A DNA stretch of 64,000 nt from Microbacterium galbinum (lineage in GTDB: Bacteria > Actinomycetota > Actinomycetes > Actinomycetales > Microbacteriaceae). A model generated the notes under the pieces. The model saw nothing but the letters and a program-made list of their open reading frames with translations, was not told where the DNA came from and made no database searches. Made by a program: the position numbers and the translations under genes. The stretch spans positions 2,563,913-2,627,912 of the forward strand of contig NZ_JAHWXM010000001.1 of NCBI RefSeq assembly GCF_023091225.1. The letters are read 5' to 3'. This document shows, in pieces, positions 35,334-45,952 of this stretch; the stretch's first letter is position 1, and the number at the start of each line of letters is the position of its first letter.

Positions 35334-36548
35334 ATGTCTGTTTCTCCCACCGACCCGACCAGCGCACCCGACACCGGGGAGCGACCGCTGCGCATCCTGA
35401 TCGGCGCCGACACGTTCGCGCCCGACATCAACGGCGCCGCCCGCTTCGCCGAGCGTCTGGCCGCCGGTCTCGTGCAGCGCGGCCACGACGTGCACGTCTC
35501 GGCTCCGAACCAGGCGTACCGCCGCTCGAAGCCGCACATCGAGATCATCGAGGGCGAGCGCATGACCCTGCACCGGCTGCCGTCGGTGCGCTGGGCGCCG
35601 CACGACTGGCTGCGCTTCGTGTGGCCGTGGCGTTCGAAGCACTGGGCGCGCACCGTGCTCGACCGGGTCAACCCCGATGTCGTGCACATCCAGTCGCACA
35701 TCGTGATCGGTCGTGGCCTCGCCCGCATCGCGCGCCAGCGCGGCATCCCCGTGATCGCCACGAACCACGTCATGGCCGAGAACATCCTCGAGCACACGAC
35801 GATGCCGGATGCCGTCAACCGCTTCATCACGAAGCACGCGTGGGCCGACGCCAAGCGCACCTTCGACATGACGCGGGCGGTCACCACGCCCACCCGCCGG
35901 GCCGCCGACTTCCTCGAGAGCACGGTCGCGGTGCAGAACGTGATCCCGGTGAGCTGCGGCATCGATCGCTCGCAGTACACCCCGGTGATCGCCCCGCGCG
36001 AGAAGAACCGGATCGTGTTCGTCGGGCGTCTCACTGCCGAGAAGCAGATCGACGTCATCCTGCAGGCCATGACCAAGCTCGACCCGGCGCTCGACACCAC
36101 CTTCGACATCGTCGGCGGAGGCGACCAGCGCAAGCAGCTCGAGAACCTCGCGAACCAGCTCGGCCTCGGCGACCGGGTCACCTTCCACGGCCGCACCTCC
36201 GACGACGAGCTGCGGATGCTGCTCTCGCGGGCGAGCCTGTTCGTGATCGCCTCGATCGCCGAACTGCAGTCGATCGCGACGATGGAGGCCATGGCCTCGG
36301 CGCTGCCGATCGTCGCTGCGGATGCCGTCGCCCTGCCGCACCTCGTGCACCACGGCGAGAACGGCTACCTGTTCGAGCCCGGCGACGCCGACGCGCTCGC
36401 CGCGCGCCTGACCGACGTGCTGACCGCCGAGCCGGCCGAGTACGCGCGCATGCAGCAGGCGTCGCTCGACGGCGTCGCGATCCACGACATCAATCGCACC
36501 CTCGACACCTTCGAGGCGCTGTACCGCGACGCCCCTCTGCCCGAGTGA
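35334..36548 (+). CDS. GT4-family glycosyltransferase
   Basis: A 404-residue retaining glycosyltransferase with two Rossmann domains. Acceptor side: LRILIGADTFAPDINGAARF (residues 19-38); nucleotide-sugar side: VFVGRLTAEKQIDVILQAM (near 225) and ELQSIATMEAMASALPIVA, with the family's E-x7-E motif (E...ATMEAMA). It resembles mannosyl- and glucosyltransferases that build glycolipids (PimB/MgtA-like). It overlaps the second glycosyltransferase by 4 nt, so the two probably act in series on one glycan or glycolipid. Confidence 0.9.
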   Translation: MSVSPTDPTSAPDTGERPLRILIGADTFAPDINGAARFAERLAAGLVQRGHDVHVSAPNQAYRRSKPHIEIIEGERMTLHRLPSVRWAPHDWLRFVWPWRSKHWARTVLDRVNPDVVHIQSHIVIGRGLARIARQRGIPVIATNHVMAENILEHTTMPDAVNRFITKHAWADAKRTFDMTRAVTTPTRRAADFLESTVAVQNVIPVSCGIDRSQYTPVIAPREKNRIVFVGRLTAEKQIDVILQAMTKLDPALDTTFDIVGGGDQRKQLENLANQLGLGDRVTFHGRTSDDELRMLLSRASLFVIASIAELQSIATMEAMASALPIVAADAVALPHLVHHGENGYLFEPGDADALAARLTDVLTAEPAEYARMQQASLDGVAIHDINRTLDTFEALYRDAPLPE

Positions 36549-37786
36549 CGCGCATGCACGTCGTGTTCTTCGGCGACCAGCACCTCGACTCGCTCGGTGG
36601 GGCGCAGGTCTCGATGCGACTGCAGCGGGAGTTCCTCGAACGAGCCGGGCACACGGTCACCGTCGTCGCGCCGCGCATGCACGGGGCGCGGGCGGCGGCC
36701 GGGGCGACGGATGCCGCGTACCTCGACCTGCCCTCGATGCCGATCACGCTCGACCGCGAGTACTCGATGACCTGGCCGGGGCGTGCGACCGACCGCTTCC
36801 TCGACCGTGCCATGACCACGCGTCCGCCCGTCGATCTCGTGCACGTGCAGGCCGATTTCTGGGGCGCGTTCATCGGTCACCGCTATGCGCAGCGCCACGG
36901 CATCCCGGTCGTGCACACGATGCACAATCGCGTCGATGTCGGGATCGCCGCCGTCACCCCGTTGCACCGCCCGGTGCTCGGGGCATTGAACCTGTGGCGC
37001 CGCGCGGCGCTGCGCGGGATCGGTCGGCCGGTCGGCGGCGGCGACGGCTGGGCGTTCCTGCGCGGGCTCGCGGCCGGGGCATCCGCCGTCACCGCCCCCT
37101 CGACGCACTTCGCCCGCCGCCTCGAGCAGCACGACGTGTTCGATGCGGTCGACGTGATCTGGAACGGCATCGACGACGACGTGCGCGCCGCCGCGCTCGC
37201 AGACCGCGCGCATTCGGTTGCTGAGCCTGTCGAAGCACGGATGCCGGGACGTCCGCGGTTCGTGTGGCTCGGCCGCATGAGCCCCGAGAAGCGGCTGCTG
37301 CCGTTCCTCGAGGCGTGGAACGCGGCGGGAATCGATGCCGACCTCGAGATCATCGGCGGAGGAGGGCAGCGTGCGGCGGCCGAGAAGCTCGTCGCCGGAC
37401 GCCCGGGCGTGCGTTTCGCCGGGCGCCTCACCTATCCGCAGACCCTCGCCCGCATCGCCGCGGCCGACGCGCTCGTGCAGACGTCGATCGGCTTCGAGAC
37501 GCAGGGCATGACCCCGTTCGAGGCCGCGACGCTCGGCACGCCCTCGATCATCAGCGACCCCGACATCGCCGCCGAGCTCGGGGGCGGGTTCTGGGCGGTG
37601 GCCGACGCCGACGGTGCGGAGCCGACGCGCGTCGCGGCGCTCGCCGAGACGCTGCGGGTCGCGGCATCCGATATCTCCGCCGGCACGGCACCCACCCCGC
37701 TGCCCGCGGTGGCCGAGGCGTTCCGCCAGTCGTCGCGCACCGCCGCGATGATCGAGGTCTACGAGCGCGTGCTCGCCGAGGACTGA
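36545..37786 (+). CDS. GT4-family glycosyltransferase with repeat insertion
   Basis: A 413-residue glycosyltransferase. It opens MHVVFFGDQHLDSLGGAQVS; the nucleotide-binding part has VWLGRMSPEKRLLPFLEAW (near 240) and the E-x7-E motif FETQGMTPFEAATLGTPSI. GTG 36545 gives a 4-nt overlap with the previous gene; ATG 36554 is an alternative. Residues 224-231 come from a dispersed repeat copy (GGTTGCTGAGCCTGTCGAAG at 37216-37235), read as VAEPVEA in the link between the two domains. Confidence 0.88.
   Translation: MTRMHVVFFGDQHLDSLGGAQVSMRLQREFLERAGHTVTVVAPRMHGARAAAGATDAAYLDLPSMPITLDREYSMTWPGRATDRFLDRAMTTRPPVDLVHVQADFWGAFIGHRYAQRHGIPVVHTMHNRVDVGIAAVTPLHRPVLGALNLWRRAALRGIGRPVGGGDGWAFLRGLAAGASAVTAPSTHFARRLEQHDVFDAVDVIWNGIDDDVRAAALADRAHSVAEPVEARMPGRPRFVWLGRMSPEKRLLPFLEAWNAAGIDADLEIIGGGGQRAAAEKLVAGRPGVRFAGRLTYPQTLARIAAADALVQTSIGFETQGMTPFEAATLGTPSIISDPDIAAELGGGFWAVADADGAEPTRVAALAETLRVAASDISAGTAPTPLPAVAEAFRQSSRTAAMIEVYERVLAED
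37216..37237 (+). repeat. Dispersed GAGCCTGTCGAAG repeat inside glycosyltransferase
   Basis: GGTTGCTGAGCCTGTCGAAGCA, the 22-bp unit also in grpE (13437) and at 53903, is in frame here and falls between domain 1 and domain 2 of the enzyme, adding VAEPVEA. Confidence 0.8.
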
Positions 37787-37791
37787 TTCGC

Positions 37792-37858
37792 CGAAACACC
37801 ACTTCGGCCCCGGGGCATCACGTCAGGCGTGGTGTCTCGGGGCCGAAATGGTGTCTCG
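37792..37858. repeat. 67-bp palindromic repeat, copy 2 (GGTGTCTCG type)
   Basis: CGAAACACCACTTCGG and CCGAAATGGTGTCTCG form the outer arms; GGCCCCG and CGGGGCC strengthen the inner stem. It lies between convergent genes and has the same length as the copies at 34536 and 59599. Confidence 0.8.
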
Positions 37859-37868
37859 ACGCGCGCGC

Positions 37869-38537
37869 TTACAGGAACGCGTAGAACAGGCTGGAGATCC
37901 AGCCGAGGATGATGCCCAGCAGCTGCACGCCGCCGACGCCGATCGCGACACCCGCGAAGACCTGGCCGCCGGGGCGCCGCACCGCGATGAGTCCGAGCAC
38001 GAGGGCAGCCGCGCTGGCGAGGAACGTGACGACCCCGAACAGCAGGGTGAAGATGCCGTAGCCGCCATCGCCGTAGCCCGAGTAGTAACCGATCGACGAC
38101 AGCAGGAACGGCTGGATCAGCACCTGCAGCGCGCCGATCGCGGCGACCGCGAGAGCGATGATGAACGCGACGCGCGCGAGGGCGTTCGACGAACCGGCGG
38201 CGCGCGCCGGTGCCGGGCTCGCGCCGTATGCGGGCTGCTGCGTGGCGGCGTAGGAGGCCGCGCCCGGGTGCGGGTAGGCGCCCTGCGGGGCGGCCTGACC
38301 GTAGGGATGCGCCTGCGGCTGGCCGTATGCCGGTGCCTGCTGCGTGGCCTGCTGCTGCCCGTATGCCGGTGCCTGCTGCGTGGCCTGCTGGCCGTACGGC
38401 GGCGCGGCCGGGTACTGCGGGTCGGCGGGAAGAGCGGATGCCGCCGGCGGAGCGCTCGGGAACTGCTGCTGCGGCGGGTTCGTGGCGTTCCCGTTCGGGG
38501 GCGTGGGGGGAACGGGAGGCAGCTGCGGGTCGCTCAT
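37869..38537 (-). CDS. Membrane protein with Gln/Pro/Tyr-rich repeats
   Basis: A 222-residue DUF4190-like membrane protein. Residues 1-110 are a low-complexity cytoplasmic tail rich in Pro, Gln, Ala and Tyr, with a repeated QATQQAPAYGQ unit; three or four membrane helices follow (near 120-145, 160-185 and 195-220). Function is unknown. The ATG lies 7 nt after TACGCT (plus strand 38545-38550). Confidence 0.78.
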   Translation of the reverse strand: MSDPQLPPVPPTPPNGNATNPPQQQFPSAPPAASALPADPQYPAAPPYGQQATQQAPAYGQQQATQQAPAYGQPQAHPYGQAAPQGAYPHPGAASYAATQQPAYGASPAPARAAGSSNALARVAFIIALAVAAIGALQVLIQPFLLSSIGYYSGYGDGGYGIFTLLFGVVTFLASAAALVLGLIAVRRPGGQVFAGVAIGVGGVQLLGIILGWISSLFYAFL

Positions 38538-38603
38538 GGCTCCGAGCGTAGTCGTCCGAGCGGCCCGGCGGGGTGAATGGTTCCGGACGGATGACGCTCG
38601 GTG

Positions 38604-38765
38604 TCAGCGGTAGACGTGGCCGGACTCGGCGCGGCGCAGGGGTTCACGATCGACGACGCGGGTCCAGTCGGTGGGGGTGGCGCGGTATCCGTCGCGGCGC
38701 AGTTCGACGACCGTGGCGACGAGAGCCCAGAGGGCGAGGGCGGCGAGGAGGATGAGGAGTACCAT
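38604..38765 (-). CDS. Small single-pass membrane protein
   Basis: A 53-residue protein with one N-terminal membrane helix (MVLLILLAALALWALVATVV) and a 33-residue basic tail. The ATG lies 7 nt after TAGCGT (plus strand 38773-38778), which supports it as a real small leaderless gene. It faces an AraC-type gene across 85 nt. Function is unknown. Confidence 0.6.
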   Translation of the reverse strand: MVLLILLAALALWALVATVVELRRDGYRATPTDWTRVVDREPLRRAESGHVYR

Positions 38766-38850
38766 GGCAGAAACGCTACGGTCGACGTCGATCCGCCACG
38801 AGTGGCAGGATGGACGCATATCGTATGAAATCTGCCATTCGGGAGTGCGC

Positions 38851-39822
38851 ATGAAGACAGTCGCCTGCATCGTCCAGGACGGGTTCGCCCCGTTCGAGTT
38901 CGGCCTCGCGTGCGAGGCCTTCGGGCTCGACCGGTCGAACGACGGCGTTCCGAACTTCGACTTCCGCGTCGTCGCCCCGCGTCCCGGCGTCGTGGCCTCC
39001 AAGCTCGGCTTCTCGCTGAACGTCGAGCACGACCTCTCCTTCGCCTACGAGGCCGATCTCGTCGTGTTCTGCCCGGTTCCGCGGGAGTACTGGGACCGCA
39101 TCGATCCGCTGCTGCTCGACGTCGCCCGCGATGCGGTCGCCCGGGGCGCCTGGGTGCTCACGATCTGCAGCGCCTCGTTCATCCTCGGGGCCGCGGGAGT
39201 GCTCGACGGTCGTCGCGCCACCACGCACTGGATGTACTCCGAGATCATGGCCTCGATGTACCCGGAGGTCGAGGTCGACCCCGACGTGCTCTTCGTGCAG
39301 GACGGTCGCATCATCACCAGCGCCGGCACCGCCGCGGGCATCGACGCGTGCCTCCACCTGCTGCGGCAGGAGCTCGGCGCCGAGCTCACCAACCGCATCG
39401 CGCGCCGCATGGTCGTGCCGCCGCAGCGCGACGGCGGGCAGGCGCAGTTCATCGACCGTCCGATCCCGGTCGTGCCGAGCGACTCGCTCGCCGCGGTCGC
39501 CGACTGGGCCGTCGAGCATCTGCGCGACGAGCTCGGGGTCGATCAGCTCGCCGCCCGAGCCCTCATGTCGCCGCGCACCTTCGCCCGCCGGTTCAAGGCC
39601 GAGTACGGCGCGACTCCGGCGGCCTGGCTCGCGCGCCAGCGCATCATCCACGCCCAGCGGATGCTCGAGCGCACCGACCTCCCGCTCGATCGCATCGCCG
39701 ACGAGTGCGGGTTCGGCTCGGCGGCCGTGCTGCGTCAGAACTTCGCCCGCGTGCTCGGCCTGACGCCGACCGCCTACCGCGCCCGCTTCTCCTGCGCCGA
39801 CGACGAGGTGCCGGCCGCCTGA
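38851..39822 (+). CDS. GATase1/DJ-1-type AraC regulator
   Basis: A 323-residue regulator with an N-terminal DJ-1/PfpI domain (1-190), whose nucleophile-elbow Cys is in LTICSASFIL, and a C-terminal AraC domain (about 215-310) with the two helix-turn-helix motifs DQLAARALMSPRTFARRFKA and RIADECGFGSAAVLRQNFA. Family members respond to carnitine, arginine or similar compounds in other bacteria. ATG 38851 follows a GGGAG ribosome site. Its targets cannot be inferred from neighbours. Confidence 0.9.
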   Translation: MKTVACIVQDGFAPFEFGLACEAFGLDRSNDGVPNFDFRVVAPRPGVVASKLGFSLNVEHDLSFAYEADLVVFCPVPREYWDRIDPLLLDVARDAVARGAWVLTICSASFILGAAGVLDGRRATTHWMYSEIMASMYPEVEVDPDVLFVQDGRIITSAGTAAGIDACLHLLRQELGAELTNRIARRMVVPPQRDGGQAQFIDRPIPVVPSDSLAAVADWAVEHLRDELGVDQLAARALMSPRTFARRFKAEYGATPAAWLARQRIIHAQRMLERTDLPLDRIADECGFGSAAVLRQNFARVLGLTPTAYRARFSCADDEVPAA

Positions 39823-39832
39823 GGTTGCACCC

Positions 39833-39983
39833 TCGGGAGGAGATCTCGCCTTCGGCAGGATGCATCCGCTGTTCCGGTCCTCCGCAGCGCGTGTTCTCCT
39901 GCGCAGCGCGTGCGTGGTGGGGCCCTTCGACAGGCCCAGGGGCCCCGTATTCGATTCTGGGTCGCTGAGCGAGACGAAGGGCC
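39833..39983. repeat. Compound repeat region after the AraC gene
   Basis: The left part (39833-39910) starts GGGAGGAGATCTCG and ends GTGTTCTCCTGC, a degraded relative of the sub-element in the duplicates before coaBC (GGAGGAGAAC ... GTTCTCCTCC). The right part (39921-39983) is an inverted pair of the GGCCCTTCGACAGGCC type. It lies between convergent genes. Confidence 0.55.
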
Positions 39984-39998
39984 CCGCCAGAGCCCGCG

Positions 39999-41006
39999 TC
40001 AGAGCGCGCGGGTCGTCGACCGCTCGACGAGAGAACACGGCAGCAGCACGTGCGCGGCATCCTGCTCGGGCGAGGCCAGGCGAGAGAGCAGCAGCTCGAC
40101 CGCGCCGTGCGCCATGTCGAGGATCGGCTGCCGCACCGTCGTGAGGTCGAACGCCTGCCACGACGACATCGCCACGTCGTCGAAGCCGAGGATCGAGACG
40201 TCATCGGGCACGGCGACGCCGAGCGCGGTGGCCGCGTTCAGCGCTCCGAAGGCGACGAGGTCGTTGTGGCAGAAGAGCGCGGTGGGCGGCTCGGGCAGCT
40301 GCAACAGGCGGGTCGTGGCGTCGAAGGCGCGTGTGTAGTCGAGGTCGGCGACCTCGAGCAGGTCTTCGTCGAAGGAGACACCGGCGGCGGCGAACTCGAG
40401 CAGGAAGCCGCGGTGCCGGTCGTTGACGGATGCCGCGCCCAGGGGTCCCGAGATCACGCCGATGCGCCGGTGGCCGAGGTCGAGCAGGTGCCGGGCGGCG
40501 ATGCGTCCGCCCTCGAAGTTGTCGGGTGAGATGGAATCGGATGCCGGGGCGGCGCCCGGGCCCATCGTGACCGAGGGCACGCCGAGCGAGACGATGCGCC
40601 CCTCGTCGTCGGGGGAGAGCAGCGTGGTGGTGAGGATGACGCCGTCGACGTTGGTCTCCCAGAGCGTGCGGGCGAGATCTTCGGTGGTGTCGGCGCGCCC
40701 CGAGAGGATGAGCGTGCGGTAGCCGGCGTGGTTGAGCTCGCCGCTGATGGTGTGCAGCAGTTCGGCGTAGTAGCTGTTGCGCGGGTCACCGAGCACGACG
40801 CCGATCGTCTGCGTGCGGCTGGTGACGAGGCTGCGGGCGCTGAGGTTGGGGCGGTAGCCGAGCTTCTCGATCGCCGCCTCGACCTTGGCGCGGATGTCGT
40901 CGGACACCCCTTCGCGCCCGTTGACGATGCGCGAGACCGTGGTCTGCGAGACTCCGGCCGCTTTGGCGACATCGATGCTCGTGACACCGCGGGACTTCGG
41001 CGGCAT
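39999..41006 (-). CDS. LacI-family regulator
   Basis: A 335-residue LacI/GalR repressor. Helix-turn-helix is at residues 9-30 (TSIDVAKAAGVSQTTVSRIV), hinge at about 58 and periplasmic-binding-like ligand domain follows. ATG 41006 is preceded by AGAGGAG. No carbohydrate operon adjoins it. Its promoter (TAGCAT at 41042-41037) carries GACTACGCAACC, also found upstream of both promoters of the sugar regulon at 21-27 kb, so a remote role there is plausible. Confidence 0.9.
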   Translation of the reverse strand: MPPKSRGVTSIDVAKAAGVSQTTVSRIVNGREGVSDDIRAKVEAAIEKLGYRPNLSARSLVTSRTQTIGVVLGDPRNSYYAELLHTISGELNHAGYRTLILSGRADTTEDLARTLWETNVDGVILTTTLLSPDDEGRIVSLGVPSVTMGPGAAPASDSISPDNFEGGRIAARHLLDLGHRRIGVISGPLGAASVNDRHRGFLLEFAAAGVSFDEDLLEVADLDYTRAFDATTRLLQLPEPPTALFCHNDLVAFGALNAATALGVAVPDDVSILGFDDVAMSSWQAFDLTTVRQPILDMAHGAVELLLSRLASPEQDAAHVLLPCSLVERSTTRAL

Positions 41007-41061
41007 GGGATCTCCTCTGGGCGTGCCGGGACTCCCATGCTAGACGGCGCGGGGCGAGGAT

Positions 41062-41073
41062 GACTACGCAACC
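41062..41073 (-). promoter_or_regulatory. Candidate autoregulatory site GACTACGCAACC
   Basis: This 12-mer is identical to 27441-27452 and lies 55 nt upstream of the LacI start, overlapping where its -35 box should be (-10 TAGCAT at 41042-41037). Confidence 0.5.
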
Positions 41074-41132
41074 CTCGGTGCGGCCCCCTCCCCCGCCGCG
41101 CGAACGCGGCCCGGAATGTCGCCGAACGCCGG

Positions 41133-41834
41133 TCAGGCGTGCCAATGCGCGGGCGAGGGCAGGGTGTGATCGCGCACGTCCACGCCCGACGGCGCGACGG
41201 ATGCCGTGGCGTACAGCAGCGACTGCGTGGGATAGCCGTGCGGGCGGTTGTCGCGGATGATCGCGCGGTCGTCTTCGGGGGAGAGTTCAGCACTCTCGGC
41301 GAGGAGGGCGGTCCACTCGGCCACCCAGTCCGCGCTCTCGGCGGCCGGAGCGAGCGCGCGGAACCGCGGCAGCCAGGTACGGATGCGCGGGGTGACCGCG
41401 TCGTCGAGATCGTCGTGGGCGATCATGTGGGTGCCGGCGGCGACGGGCGTGGTGCGCAGCTCGGCGCCGTCCCACGAGAGCACCCGCGCTCCCTCGGGTC
41501 CGACCTCGAGCAGGTTGAAGCCGTGCATCGGCAGAGGGCCCTCGGGTGAGCGGCCCGCGACCGACTCGAGGGCGAGCGATCCGCGCGAGACGGCGCGGTC
41601 ATCGGGCAGCTCCTGCACGTCGGCGCGGTTGAGCAGCACGGCGAGGCGTCGGCGCTGCGGGTCGACCGCGAGCCAGGCGCCGCCCGCACGACGGTCGCGG
41701 ATGCCGATCACGCCCGGGTACTGCTCGGGCCACCACGGCCCCAGGGCGTCCCACTCGCGCTGCGGGTCTTCGTCACGCACCGCCAGCAGTCTCACCGACG
41801 CGGCATCCTCGACATCAATCACGACCGTGCACAC
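41133..41834 (-). CDS. NRDE/TANGO2-family protein
   Basis: A 233-residue NRDE (TANGO2-like) protein: an N-terminal Met-Cys start (MCTVVID) places Cys2 for Ntn-hydrolase-like activity, and LLAVRDEDPQREWDALGPWW matches the family's NRDE-type segment, here LAVRDE. Eukaryotic TANGO2 is linked to haem or acyl-CoA handling; bacterial function is unknown. The start is GTG 41834, 5 nt after TAGGAT. It is divergent from coaBC across 453 nt filled by two long repeats. Confidence 0.85.
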   Translation of the reverse strand: MCTVVIDVEDAASVRLLAVRDEDPQREWDALGPWWPEQYPGVIGIRDRRAGGAWLAVDPQRRRLAVLLNRADVQELPDDRAVSRGSLALESVAGRSPEGPLPMHGFNLLEVGPEGARVLSWDGAELRTTPVAAGTHMIAHDDLDDAVTPRIRTWLPRFRALAPAAESADWVAEWTALLAESAELSPEDDRAIIRDNRPHGYPTQSLLYATASVAPSGVDVRDHTLPSPAHWHA

Positions 41835-41858
41835 ACTCTCGATCCTATGCGCGCCCGT

Positions 41859-42003
41859 GGGCGGAGTTCTCCCCGTTGGGCGGACTTTTCGGGGCGAAGC
41901 ATCCGCCCCACGCGGAGTTCTCCGCCCGTTGGGGAGGAGAACTCTCGCTTCGCAGGATCGGGAGGGCGGATGCCTCCTGCGGAAGGCGTGTTCTCCTCCG
42001 CTG
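41859..42003. repeat. 145-bp direct repeat, copy A
   Basis: Copy A and copy B (42104-42248) have the same length and differ at six positions by eye. Each has a GGGCGGA...TCCGCCC hairpin, a GCGGAG/CTCCGC hairpin and a 70-bp part bounded by GGAGGAGAAC and GTTCTCCTCC. They bracket a different palindrome at 42005-42097. Confidence 0.85.
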
Positions 42004-42004
42004 C

Positions 42005-42097
42005 GGGCCCTTCGTCTCGCTCCGCTCGCTCAGGGGCGCCGCTCGCTCACGACCAGAGTCTCGGCTCCTGAGCGAGGAGCGCAGCGACGAGACGAAG
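42005..42097. repeat. Palindromic repeat (TTCGTCTCG type) between the 145-bp copies
   Basis: GGGCCCTTCGTCTCGCTCCGCTCG faces CGAGGAGCGCAGCGACGAGACGAAGG. It is a third copy of the element at 14943 and 30684, here placed between two direct repeats instead of after a gene. Confidence 0.75.
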
Positions 42098-42103
42098 GCG
42101 TCC

Positions 42104-42248
42104 GGGCGGAGTTCTCGTCGTTGGGCGGACTTTTCGGGGCGAAGCATCCGCCCCACGCGGAGTTCTCCGCCCGTTGGGGAGGAGAACTCTCGCTCCGCAG
42201 GATCGGAAGGGCGGATGCTTCCTGCAGAAGGCGTGTTCTCCTCCGCTG
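42104..42248. repeat. 145-bp direct repeat, copy B
   Basis: This is the second copy of the element at 41859-42003 and ends 39 nt upstream of the coaBC start codon. The promoter of coaBC (CAGAAT at 42275-42280) lies just beyond it. Confidence 0.85.
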
Positions 42249-42287
42249 GCGCCCCGCACCCCCGGATGCTGCGGCAGAATCGAAAGC

Positions 42288-43502
42288 GTGAACATCGTCG
42301 TCGGAGTCACGGGCGGCATCGCCGCGTACAAGACGGTGCACCTCGTGCGCCTCCTCATCAAGGCCGGTCATGACGTGACCGTCGTGCCCACCGAAGACGC
42401 GCTGCGCTTCGTCGGCACCCCCACGTGGGAGGCGATCAGCCGGCATCCCGTCACGACGAGCGTGCACGACGACGTCGCCCGCGTACGTCACGTCGCTCTG
42501 GGGCAGGCCGCCGAGCTCGTGATCGTCGCGCCGGCCACCGCGAACACGATCGCGTCGATGACGGCCGGGCTGGCGAGCGACCTGCTCGGCACGACGCTGC
42601 TCGCCACCGAGGCTCCCGTGCTGATCGCGCCCGCCATGCACGCCGAGATGTGGCGGCATCCGGCGACGCAGTCGAACATCGCGATCCTCCGCGAGCGAGG
42701 AGTGCACCTGGTGGGTCCCGCCGACGGCGAGTTGGCCGGCGGAGACAGCGGGCCGGGGCGGATGTCGGAGCCGGAGGAGATCTTCGCCGCGGCCCAGGCG
42801 CTGCTCGCTCCCGGCGATCTCGCGGGCCTTCGTGTCGCCGTCTCGGCGGGCGGCACCCGGGAGCCGATCGACCCCGTGCGCTTCCTCGGCAACCGTTCGA
42901 GCGGACGTCAGGGCACCGCGCTCGCCGCGGAGGCCGCCGCCCGCGGTGCCGAGGTCACCCTCGTCGCCGCGCACATCGATGCCGCGATCCTGGCGTCGGC
43001 GCGGCATCCGTCGGTCGCGATCGTTCGCGTCGGAACGGCGGCCGAACTCGGAAGCGCGATGAAGGATGCCGCGGCATCGGCGGACGTCGTGATCATGGCA
43101 GCCGCGGTCGCCGACTACCGACCCGCGCGCGCCGCTGACCACAAGCTCACGAAGGAGGAGGGCGTGCTCGATCGCGTCGACCTCGTCGAGAACGAGGACG
43201 TCGTGGCCGCGCTCGCCGCTCGTCGCGCCGAAGGCCGCGCCCCCGAGGGGCAGACGATCGTGGCGTTCGCCGCCGAGACGCTGACGGATGCCGAGCAGCG
43301 CCGTGAGCGCGCTCGCCGCAAGCGCGAGCGCAAGGGCGTCGACCTGCTGGCCGTGAACCTCGCGGATGCCGAGAACGGCTTCGAGCGCACCGACAACGCG
43401 GTCGAGATCATCGGTGAGGGCGGAGCGGTCGTGGCCGAGGCATCCGGGACCAAGCGCGAGGTCGCGGGCGCGATCTGGGATGCGGTGCGGATGCTGCGCT
43501 GA
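42288..43502 (+). CDS. coaBC: Phosphopantothenoylcysteine synthetase/decarboxylase
   Basis: A 404-residue bifunctional enzyme of coenzyme A synthesis. The N-terminal flavoprotein (CoaC, 1-180) has NIVVGVTGGIAAYK and the decarboxylase motif PAMHAEMW, where His replaces the Asn of the usual PxMNxxMW form; this is common in actinobacteria. The C-terminal ligase (CoaB) begins near 185 with GGTREPIDPVRFLGNRSSG. The start is GTG 42288, 7 nt after CAGAAT. Two 145-bp repeats lie upstream, between it and the divergent NRDE gene. Confidence 0.93.
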   Translation: MNIVVGVTGGIAAYKTVHLVRLLIKAGHDVTVVPTEDALRFVGTPTWEAISRHPVTTSVHDDVARVRHVALGQAAELVIVAPATANTIASMTAGLASDLLGTTLLATEAPVLIAPAMHAEMWRHPATQSNIAILRERGVHLVGPADGELAGGDSGPGRMSEPEEIFAAAQALLAPGDLAGLRVAVSAGGTREPIDPVRFLGNRSSGRQGTALAAEAAARGAEVTLVAAHIDAAILASARHPSVAIVRVGTAAELGSAMKDAAASADVVIMAAAVADYRPARAADHKLTKEEGVLDRVDLVENEDVVAALAARRAEGRAPEGQTIVAFAAETLTDAEQRRERARRKRERKGVDLLAVNLADAENGFERTDNAVEIIGEGGAVVAEASGTKREVAGAIWDAVRMLR

Positions 43503-43510
43503 TGAGGGCA

Positions 43511-43539
43511 TTGTCGATGGGGTGCCGTCCTGCTAAACT
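43511..43539 (+). promoter_or_regulatory. clpB promoter (TTGTCG-N17-TAAACT)
   Basis: TTGTCG at 43511-43516, a 17-nt spacer and TAAACT at 43534-43539. Transcription is expected to begin inside the HAIR element that overlaps the -10 box, 9 nt after coaBC ends. Confidence 0.75.
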
Positions 43540-43558
43540 TGAGTCAATACAACTCAAC
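43538..43558 (+). promoter_or_regulatory. HAIR element at clpB
   Basis: CTTGAGT, seven bases, then ACTCAAC: 13 of the 14 fixed positions match the HspR-binding inverted repeat CTTGAGT-N7-ACTCAAG. It overlaps the last two bases of the -10 box and the transcription start. Confidence 0.88.
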
Positions 43559-43602
43559 TTTTGAGTACTCATCGACCAGAAGGAGTCTCCCAGGAGGGAC
43601 AG

Positions 43603-45816
<2,214 letters not shown>

Positions 45817-45833
45817 GCGGCGGTGGCTGCGAC

Positions 45834-45943
45834 GCTTCGACAGGCTCAGCGACCCAACCACTGGGTTCCGTATCCAGCACTGGGTCCCTGAGCCTGTCGA
45901 AGGGCCCGCCCGAAGGACTGGGTCCCTGAGCCTGTCGAAGGGC
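45834..45943. repeat. Triple GAGCCTGTCGAAG/CTTCGACAGGCTC repeat cluster
   Basis: One inverted copy (CGCTTCGACAGGCTCAGCGACCCA) is followed by two tandem direct copies (TGGGTCCCTGAGCCTGTCGAAGG) about 38 bp apart. It lies between the convergent clpB and amino-acid permease genes and can fold into alternative hairpins. Confidence 0.75.
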
Positions 45944-45952
45944 CTGCCCGCG

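Noticed and set aside
41859..42248. A possible transposon with 145-bp terminal direct repeats
   Set aside because: The sequence between the copies is a 93-bp palindrome with no transposase and no target duplication visible, so it is reported only as repeats.
45834..45943. Tandem copies resembling CRISPR repeats
   Set aside because: Only three partial units in mixed orientation, no unique spacers and no cas genes; they belong to the dispersed 22-bp repeat family.
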